Assembly (NCBI GenBank): GCA_033032865.1
Contig: JAWHQI010000304.1
Location: 2,145,001 to 2,209,000 of the forward strand
Source: Dactylorhiza incarnata
Taxonomy: Eukaryota; Streptophyta; Magnoliopsida; Asparagales; Orchidaceae
Direction: 5' to 3'
Length of the DNA: 64,000 nucleotides
Within the stretch, counting starts at the first letter, position 1. Every line of letters begins with the position of its first letter. Shown here piece by piece: positions 56,033 to 64,000 of the stretch. A model generated the notes under the pieces. It made no database searches, was not told the DNA's origin, and saw only the letters and a list, made by a program, of their open reading frames with translations. The position numbers and the translations under genes were made by a program.

Positions 56033-59000
56033 TTATAAACTTTGGACCGGTAAGTTAGATATCACTTCTTTTCTTCTTTTCTTCACTGATTTGTACATGA
56101 TTCTCATAAACTTATTCATTTTGGAATTAGTGCTATTAGAAGCAGTTAAATCAATAACAGATTTATTATCACAATGCAAAGAAATAACATGTATATGTTT
56201 TGCAAGTAAATGAATTTCTGAAAGTAAAATTTTAATCCATTCTGCTTCGACACATGTTGTGTCTAAAGCTATAAGCTCTGATTTCATGGTGCTTCTAGAA
56301 ATGACTGTTTGTTTTGTAGAAGCCCATGAAATGGCGGCTCCTCCAAGGAGGAATACATATCCAGTCGTTGACTTAACGTCTAACGAATCAGTTACCCAGT
56401 CGGCATCTGAATATCCTTATAGTACTTCGGGAAATCTCGTGTACACTAAACTATAATCTATAGTTCCACGAAGGTATTTAAATATTCTATTTAATGCTAT
56501 CTAATGATCATCACTAGGATTACTAGTATATCTACTAAATTGGCCTACAGCATAAGAAATATCGGACCTAGTGCGGTTAGCTATATATGTATAAGAGTGA
56601 TCCTATCATTTGTGCATACCTATGTTGATCAACCGGTTCACCCATATTTTTACAGAGTTTTGAGCTAGCGTCAAAAGGGGTAGAAGCGGGAACGGAGTCA
56701 AATAAATTAAATTTATTTAACATTTTCTCAATCGAATGGGAGAGGGATAATGAAACACTAGAATCAGTTTTAACTAGTTTCATTCCTAATATTATATTTG
56801 CCACTCCTAAATCTTTCATATCAAATTTAGAAGATAGATTATTTTTAGTTTCATTTATTAATTCAATTGTGTTTCCAAAAATTAATATATCATCTATATA
56901 AAGGCATAACAAGATAATTCAATTTCCGTCTTGTTTAGCATATATGCATTTGTCAAATTCATTTGATTTGAAACCAAGATGAGAGACTACAGAGTTGAAT
57001 TTTTGATACCATTGCTTAGGAGCTTGCTTTAATCCATAAAGAGATTTAATTAATTTGCATACTTTAGATTCTTGACCTATAACTACAAAACCTTCGGGTT
57101 GAGACATGTAAACTTCTTCTTCTAAGTCTCCATGTAAGAAGGCGGTCTTGACGTCCATTTGATGGATAAGCAACTTAAATATCGATGCTAAGACGACTAG
57201 AATACGAAGAGAGGTTATTCTAGCTACTGGAGCGTATGTATCTAAAAAGTCTATTCCTTGTTTTTGAGCATAGCCTTTAGCTACAAGGCGAGCCTTATAT
57301 TTATCTATGGAGCCATCTGATTTTAATTTCTTCTTAAAAATCCATTTACAACCTATGGCTTCAGGACCAGGAGGTAAATCAGTTAGAATCCATGTTTTAT
57401 TTTCCAGGATAGAATTAATTTCTATATTTATGGCTTCTTCCCAAAAAGGATAATCGGATGAGATCATAGCTTCCTCAAAAGTATTAGGATCTCCTTCAAC
57501 TAGATAGGTGAAGTAGTCCTCCCCAAAGGTTCTTTCGGTTCTAACTCTTTTGCTTCTTCTAGGTTCATCATTTTCTAATGGTTCTAAAGAAGAAGAGGAA
57601 TGTTGATATGAGCTTGTTGAAGGTTGAGATGCGAAGTTAAATTTGAAAGGAAATTTATCCTCAAAATAGGCTGCATCTCTAGCTTCTATAATAGAGTTAT
57701 TAGAGATTTCACTGATTTGGGAATTAGTAATTAGAAATCTATTAGCACTACTATCTGACGCATAACCTATAAAGATATAGTCTAAAGTTTTAGGTCCTAT
57801 TTTCTTTCTCTTTGGTTCAGAGATTGCTACCTTAGCTAAACACCCCCACACTCGAAGAATTTGGAGGTTAGGCTTCCTTAATTTAAATAGTTCGAAAGGT
57901 GTTTTTTCATTATGCTTTGAAGGAATCCTATTAATGACAAAGGAGGAGGTGAGCAACGCTTCTCCCCAAAGATTTTTGGGGCACCGGACTCGGCTAACAT
58001 GGCATTGACCATATTCATCAAGGTCCGATTTTTACGTTCAGCTACTCCATTATATTGAGGTGAATATGGAGCAGTCACTTGATGAATTATCCCATATTCT
58101 TGGCAAAATTGGGTTAGTTCAGTCGAAGTGTATTCTCCACCTCGGTCGGATCTTAGAATTTTGATGGAGGTTCCTAATTGATTTTCTACCTCAGCTTTAA
58201 AAATCTTAAAATACGAGAACACTTCATCTTTAGTTTTTAATAAATATACGTAACAAAATTTGGTGAAATCATCTATGAATGTTACAAAATATTTATTCCC
58301 ACCTATAGTAGGTTGGCGGTTTGAATCACATACATCCGAATGAATTAATTCTAGAGGTTTAGAAGTTCTATCGATTGATTTAAACGGCTTCCTAGAAAAT
58401 TTGGCTTGCACGCAAATTTCACACTTGGCACTTGGTCCAATATTAATTTTAGGAATTAAATTCAACGACATCATTCTTTTCATACAATCAGAATTCACAT
58501 GTCCTAATCTAGCATGCCAAAAATCAGGAGAAGAACTTTGAACTAAAGAAGAGGAAATTTGATTAACTTCCAAATCAGCAATATTTAATTTAAATAACTC
58601 ATCACAAACATAGCCTTTGCCAATAAATAAATCATTCATTGTTATTACAATTTTATTAGATTCTAAAACAATATTGTAGCCTTTCTTCACTAACAGAGAG
58701 CCGCTAACAAGATTCTTCCTAACTCTTGGCACATAGAGCACATCATGCAAGACTAGTGTCTTTCCAGATGTCAACCTAAGATCCACTCGCCCGCGTCCAA
58801 GAATTTGTGCCGAAGCTCCTAAGATCACGCTTCCTCTACTGATGTCCTGAAAGATGGCAAAGCAAGAACGATCAAAACAAGTATGAACATTTGCTCCGGA
58901 ATCAAGCCACCAATCTAATGAACAAGTGAGATGAAGGCTTTATTTGGCGCGGCGGTGGCGGGCGGAGAAGGCGGGAGCAAACGCTCCATTGGAACCGGAG

Positions 59001-60167
59001 GCCGGGAGCGGGGGTTCCAGCCGGCAATTTTTGCGCCGTTTCTCACGCGCGGCGGGTGGAGAAGCGGCAAACGCCGCCCGCGCTTCATTTGGTTACGCGC
59101 CTTGCGGCGACGTTTGCCGCAAACGCCGCCCGCAAACGCGGAACCAAATGAAGCCGAAGACTAGGAGAATAATCTAACCTGAAGATAGGTTGATTCGGTG
59201 CTTGAATCATATTTGCCTGTGGCTTGGAGCCATGGGATTTGTCGACCACCGGTTCAGTCTTCTTGTAGAAGTAGTTGGTTGACAAGTGGTTAGTGCGGCC
59301 GCAAATAAAACACCATTTCCCTTTACCTAGATTTTGGTTTGAGGAACTAGGTTTGGATTGATTGGTTTTTTGATGACGAGAATTTTGACGGAAAGGTTTC
59401 TTATGGTTCTTTCCTTTGGCTTTGAAGTGCTGGTGGGAAGACTGATTGCCTTGCGATTCAGTGAGATTTACTTTAGGAGCAAGGTCTTTGTGGTTTTTAG
59501 AATTTTTACTCTTATGTTCCTCCTCTATGCGGATTGCATTTTGAATTTGAACATAAGTAAGGTTTGATTGGTCATGCCTTAGTCTAGTGCTAAAGCCGGA
59601 CCAAGAATCAGGAAGGGAATCAATCAGACAAGCCACTAAATAATTTTCGGAAAGAATTGAGCCATCGGCTCGGATCTTGGACAACATCTCATCTAGTTGA
59701 TGGAGTTGAGGATTGATGGGCTTGGAAGCATCAATCTTGAATTTGTGGAGGTTGGAAACATTGTAGCGTTCTATACCCGCATTGTCAACGTTATAGCGCG
59801 CTTCAAGTGCATACCATAATTCCTTAGCCGTACGATATTGAAGGAAGACATCGTAAAGGCTATCAGACAAAGCACTTAGGATTCGGTTACGACAATGATA
59901 TTCAACATCTACCGGATCTCTATAAGGAAGACGCCTTACGTAGGTTCTAGTGGTGTTTGCAGTTGAAGATGAGGACGATGGTAGAGTCGAAGCAACTGCA
60001 TTTGCAGCGCTAGAGATATCAGTTTCTGTAGGAGGGGCATCGAAGATGGCAGGCAAAAGACCTAGGGTATTTAGCCAATATTCGACCTGTGCTTGCCAAC
60101 GACGAAAACCGCTACCGTTAAATTTCTCGGGTTTGATCCCGACAGAATCCTCAGATCTAGAAGCCAT
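56033..60167 (-). pseudogene. Gag-pol of element E
   Basis: From 60167 leftwards: gag (MASRSEDSVGIKPEKFNGSG..., UBN2-type, 360 aa), zinc knuckle CFICGRTNHLSTNY whose last Cys is Tyr, a MITE insertion (58936-59155), protease WWLDSGANVHT near 58895, GAG-pre-integrase, integrase (IHSDVCDS, RSDRGGEYTS, GVAERKNRT), RT (FLDTYAPVARITSLR, MDVKTAFLHGDLEE, LYGLKQAPKQWY, LCLYIDDILIFG) and RNase H ([24 protein letters not shown]). It is broken by a frameshift near 57950, a stop near 56917 just before the YIDD box, and stops in RNase H near 56435-56505. Confidence 0.93.
58936..59155. mobile_element. GC-rich MITE in the gag-protease region of E
   Basis: 220 bp, much more GC-rich than its surroundings. Ends are inverted: GGCTT(T/C)ATTTGG at both termini, followed by GCGGCGG-type self-complementary sequence. 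Flanked by GAA on each side, a 3-bp TSD. The end sequence resembles Tourist/Harbinger MITEs and the TIR of the Harbinger element at 48874, though the usual TAA target is not used. Confidence 0.7.
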
Positions 60168-60296
60168 TAGTGATTTCTGAAATTTAAAATATAAACAATA
60201 AATTGCTGTACATATGAAAACGAAAGCAGACAGAAATATTTTGATTATTTTGATTTTATTTATTCTGTTGATGTGTAATTACCAACTTCTTTAGAT

Positions 60297-61466
60297 TGTT
60301 GAAATAATTTTTCCTATATTCCTATATTAATGTACAAAATAATATATTTTCGGTTTTAAAACTTTGTAGAAACAACAATATTACAATATTTAATAAGATT
60401 GCATGAATGGGTGAGAAATAAATAAGAGAGTAATCTATAGTTTAGAATTGAGCCTGGGTAAGGCGTGTGATCACTGCCCTAAAGAAGTTGCACCACCCTC
60501 CGGCAGAGCTTTCACCGATGCTCACTCCTCCAAGGTACAACACCCGGCTAGATCCCGAAAGCTCCGATGTGCGCGGACACAGAAGAAGCACAGAGCACCC
60601 GAACCCCCACTTGATGAAGCAAATGTAAAGAAAAGAATCACGTAGAAGATCGTCACAAAACAGAGAGAGCAGAAGAGCGAATCCCTTTTTGAGAAGAACG
60701 TGAATATATATATAAAACGAAGGCAGTAAATCGCCGGAGAAATAGGATCTTGAAAACGGCAATATTAAAAGCATAATAAATATTAACGGTTATAATTGGA
60801 AGACACATAATCGGGAAGAGAAACGTTGAATATTTCCAACGTAAATAATGACGAGAAACACGCGTAAAAGAGCGGTTAAGAAAATGCGTAAAACGGCAGA
60901 ACGCGTTGAAATCAATTCGACGTTGCGTCGAGATCATGTCGACGCAAGGAGCTTGCTTCGAGTTCTATCCGACGCGATTCCATTCGACGCAAGTCGGGTG
61001 CGTCGAATTCCATTCGACGCCACTCCAACTCCAGCGGGCGTGTCGACGCTACATCGAAATCTATTCGACGCAGCTCCGATTTCTATTCGACGCAACTCCG
61101 TGTAAAAGCTCTGAAACTATTTTGTACAAAAAATACAATTCAATTATTCCCCAAATCCAAATCCATATTCGGATTCGGATCCGGTGCGGTGCGCGCGCGT
61201 GGTTCATGGTTTCTCCTTATGTTCTTTTGAACAAATAAGAATGAGTGAAAACATATATATACCCTATAGCTAGAAAACAAATGAGCATGGTGGGACTAAT
61301 TGGTTCATCCTTTCATTCATGAAAGGTTTCCCTCCAAATTATTTGGGTTCCCTCCAATTTGGTTTTGGAGCTTTTTATCAAATATGAATAGTCAAACACC
61401 AAAACACCATACAAGGCTCCAAAGAACATTTATGAAATAAATGTTTTATAAATAAGATTTCTAACA
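60297..61466 (-). repeat. 5' LTR of E
   Basis: 1,170 bp. The same dyad cluster lies at 60903-61097, with one dyad spacer shortened and several substitutions relative to the 3' copy. Confidence 0.92.
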
Positions 61467-61471
61467 ACTAT

Positions 61472-63157
61472 TGCAATGCAAAATTAGCGACCATATAAGG
61501 CTAGTCACTAAAAGTCAATTTTTTTGTAGTCGTCTAATACCTAATGAAATTTTTTGATGCATGTTTAGATAGTGAACGCGGCGTCGATCTCATCGTTCAC
61601 AGCTCTCAAAATATTATATATAATATATGTATGAAAAATTGTATTTAGACAACGAGGTTGAATAATAGTTAGAGAATTGAGCAAAAATGAATTGCATTCT
61701 AGTTGCAGGATGCAACTATATAATGTGAAAAAAAAACAAGCAGTATGACGTCATTCTTTCATCAATAACCAAAGCGAATGATTACCATTCACAAATCTAA
61801 TAAAAAAATATCTTTCAATGATAGAATGTGAAAGATTAATTTTTTGAATATTGAGCAAATGCGACATTATAGCACGATGCAATTACTAATCAGTAATAAA
61901 TTCATGTCCAACATCTATATGTGTGGTATTGCTTGACTCTTCAAACATCGCCAACCCTTCTCTGAACACACTGTTGTCACAAATAGAAAACCCCTGAAAT
62001 TTAGAACACCGCACATAATATTACGGAAACGAGAGTAGAATGATCGAACAAAAAAAAATCTATACCTACGAATCTTTTTATTCCGGAAGGAGAAAGAAGT
62101 AGGCGACTTCGGAGGCTTCAACAAAGAGGCGGTTTTGAATGCTTTGATAAAGTTTCGGTGTCCAGTCGCGGGAGGGAGGCGGCATCCAGATTCGGGAAGC
62201 CGACTTCCAAATTCTCAAGAGGGAGGCGACATTCGACGTGCAAAGAATCGCGGTGTGGAGAGAGGAAGGTGTGGGGGCTGGAATCAGGATCCTCTTCATT
62301 TCAAGAGAAATTGATGACTTTTTGGCACTTTGCACCCACATTTGCTCTTGTTCGACATGCACTTTGCACACCGAAATTTTAAATATGGTACTTTGCACCC
62401 ACATTTGCACATATTTTTAATTAAAAGAAATGCATCCATTTTGACACTTTGCATCCCGAATCTTTTTAATTAATTAAAAGAAATGGATTCATTCCCGTTC
62501 GATTTTATTTTTCTTTTAATTAAAAAATTCTACACTATTAGATGAAGTGAATGTATTCAAACCATGAAATGAACCTCTATTTGGGATCTCAAATGGAGAG
62601 GATCCTGGTCCCGCTGAATGATTTTTTTTTTGTATGCTACCCGTACGAAGAGCATCATTCAAGTAGCGGCTGGGATTAAATGCTCCTGCACATTGCGTTG
62701 TGCCTTTTTTTGCATGATTGGGTAATGGTCGGATCGTAGATTCAACATACAAAAATAAACTCGCACGATGCTCTCTACATAAGGGTTGCGTACATGCTTA
62801 TTTCTCTGCTGGCTGGGGGTTGATGGGGATTTAGGGCTAGCCTACCCGTAATAATAGGAATTGAGTATAATTGTGTATGCGAGCAGCGAGTACTTTTTAC
62901 TTGTCAACATACAAAACCCGCCAGCAGTGCTCAAAAATTATATAATAAAAGAAAAAATTTTAGGTAAGTATCTCGCACCTAAGATCATGATGAGAGGAAT
63001 GCACCTAAAAAAATTTTAGGAACAAATTTGAGATCATATGGTTGTATTTATCCCTCACCTAGAACTAGACGAAAGAATATTTCTCATAATAAAATGTATA
63101 ACTTCCTAGATCCTTCGTACAGGATGGTGATATCGCCGGCGGAGCTTTGCTCTCCAT
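61472..63157. other. Intergenic, upstream of the MO25-like gene
   Basis: AT-rich flank. The first bases continue the older repeat into which E inserted. A duplicated phrase, ACTTTGCACCCACATTTGC, occurs at about 62327 and 62391. No gene can be supported. Confidence 0.4.
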
Positions 63158-63221
63158 AGTTTCGGTCTCTCTCTCTCTCTCTCTCGCTCTCTCTCTCTCT
63201 CCCGACGCTCTTTCTCCCCTC

Positions 63222-63266
<45 letters not shown>
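63158..63266 (+). repeat. (CT)n tracts in the probable 5' leader of the MO25-like gene
   Basis: Two long CT microsatellites separated by a short CCCGACGCTC-containing stretch, about 220-330 bp before the start codon. CT-rich leaders are common in plant genes (general knowledge). Confidence 0.7.
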
Positions 63267-63271
<5 letters not shown>

Positions 63272-63487
63272 GCGTAGTTAATGCCCGCCTATCACTGTGG
63301 CTCGGCTTCGAGGAGAAACTGCCGTTCTTCCACGCCGTTTGAGTCCTAGAAGCTGTCCAGCCGATCATTTGCTCCAGTCTCCCGTCCGCAATTTCTGCCA
63401 GGAAAATAATCATTGTTCCTTAAACACATCAATCTGGCGGTCGGGAGAGCGTTTTGTCGAAGTCTATTCAGCCGGGAGAGGAAGAAG

Positions 63488-63607
63488 ATGCTGGGGTGCT
63501 TCAAGACCAAGCCGCAGATGCCGGCGGAGCTCGTACGCCGCACCCGCGATCTCCTCATCTACATCGATCAGAACCCGAATATCCGCGATTCCAAGCGCGC
63601 CGGGAAC
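63488..63607 (+). CDS. MO25-like (CAB39 family) scaffold protein, first exon
   Basis: 40 codons from ATG 63488: [19 protein letters not shown], then [20 protein letters not shown]. The pattern (F-K-x-KP at the start, P-x-(E/D)-(L/I)-V-R-x-T-R-(D/E)-LL, RDSKR) matches the N-terminus of plant MO25-like proteins. A consensus donor follows immediately (AAC/GTGAGA, 63608). MO25 proteins are Armadillo-like scaffolds that activate STE20/GCK-class kinases (family knowledge). The CT-rich leader and clean reading frame support a live gene. The rest of the gene is outside the window. Confidence 0.75.
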
Positions 63608-64000
63608 GTGAGATTTCTCATTGCCTCTGCCATTAGAGTCTGAATGTCTGTGTTTTTCAAATGATTTCCTCGGTGTACTGCATGCTATGGTTTGTACTTG
63701 TTGGAGAAGATTACCCTTTCCTGCGCTTTTTTTTTGTTTCGCGCAGATTGATTGCCCATAAAACGATTTCTATTGGCATTTGGCTTATCAGGAATGTAGT
63801 GTTCCCAACTAAGAAATAGTTTTTTTTAGTTAAATTTCCGTGATGAATGATCTCTGACGGCCAGTCATTTTCTCCGGCACTGAGCTTATTAAAAGCAATA
63901 TTGTAATCTTCGTTGGGTTAGTCCCGCAGGAATTGATGAAAAATATGTTGGCATCCAATGGTTGACCCTCACCCATAGGCTTTAATTTTTGGGTTTAAAA
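63608..64000 (+). other. Intron 1 of the MO25-like gene (continues past the window)
   Basis: Begins GTGAGA. Possible acceptors at about 63746 (CGCGCAG) and 63930 (TCCCGCAG) are not followed by sequence that continues the MO25 pattern, so the true acceptor is probably beyond 64000. Confidence 0.55.

Larger units (their letters stand above)
54641..61466 (-). mobile_element. Copia LTR retrotransposon E, inactive
   Basis: LTRs 54641-55843 and 60297-61466 end TTTCTAACA and start TGTTGAAATAA (the left copy now TATTGGAATAA). TSD is actat (54636-54640 and 61467-61471). A purine-rich tract (minus TTTTGTGGGGGAT) adjoins the 3' LTR. Gag-pol in Copia order lies between. The PBS is not clearly recognisable. 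Confidence 0.93.

Noticed and set aside
62516..62752. ORF of 78 codons that suggested an organelle-derived fragment
   Set aside because: The sequence feels conserved, but no organelle gene could be identified by eye. A BLAST against plastid and mitochondrial genomes would decide.
63700..64000. Second exon of the MO25-like gene
   Set aside because: Two AG acceptors were examined, but the following codons hit stops or do not fit the family pattern.

Overview
This window is nuclear DNA of a flowering plant, probably a eudicot. It carries an extensin gene, the first exon of an MO25-like gene, a PIF/Harbinger DNA transposon, and many Copia and Ty3/gypsy LTR retrotransposons with 5-bp target-site duplications (TSDs). 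The species cannot be named from the sequence. No rRNA, tRNA or CRISPR locus was recognised. About 80% of the window is transposable elements. || Layout. H: truncated Copia element, 1-2665 (minus). Fold-back element, 3091-3495. A three-level nest, 4260-31285: Copia element A (minus; TSD gatgt) is split by B (5326-19711, plus; TSD ttcag) and by D (20433-28360, plus; TSD catag). B is split by C (9944-17182, plus; TSD gtctc), and D's 5' LTR is split by the solo-LTR-like F (20551-22590). hAT-like transposase remnant, 32471-33890. LINE, 33896-35031, into which Copia element I is inserted (35032-40384, minus; TSD aatgt). Scrambled LINE and Copia debris, 40385-42021. Extensin gene, 42518-44581. Sirevirus-like 3' end G, 47400-48485. 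PIF/Harbinger transposon, 48874-53575, with transposase and Myb-like genes. Copia element E, 54641-61466 (minus; TSD actat), carrying a MITE in its gag-protease region. Start of an MO25-like gene at 63488, behind a CT-rich leader. || How the parts relate. The only likely host genes are the extensin and the MO25-like gene. A, E, H and I are decayed autonomous Copia elements. B, C and D have no pol and look like non-autonomous passengers; C's LTRs appear identical, so it is the youngest. || The most interesting pattern is regulatory. Seven LTR elements each carry an array of CpG-containing inverted or repeated motifs, usually just upstream of the TATA box, and each has its own motif. In C and E the motif is a dyad, CGTCGA-N7-TCGACG, with a fixed 7-nt spacer and variable spacer sequence. 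The same dyads recur inside C's gag coding sequence, and B likewise repeats its LTR hairpin unit inside its gag-like ORF. Separately, the transcribed leader of D contains about 12 small hairpins with a constant TTG(A/C)GG loop and compensating stem changes. All identities, repeat counts and domain calls were made by eye.
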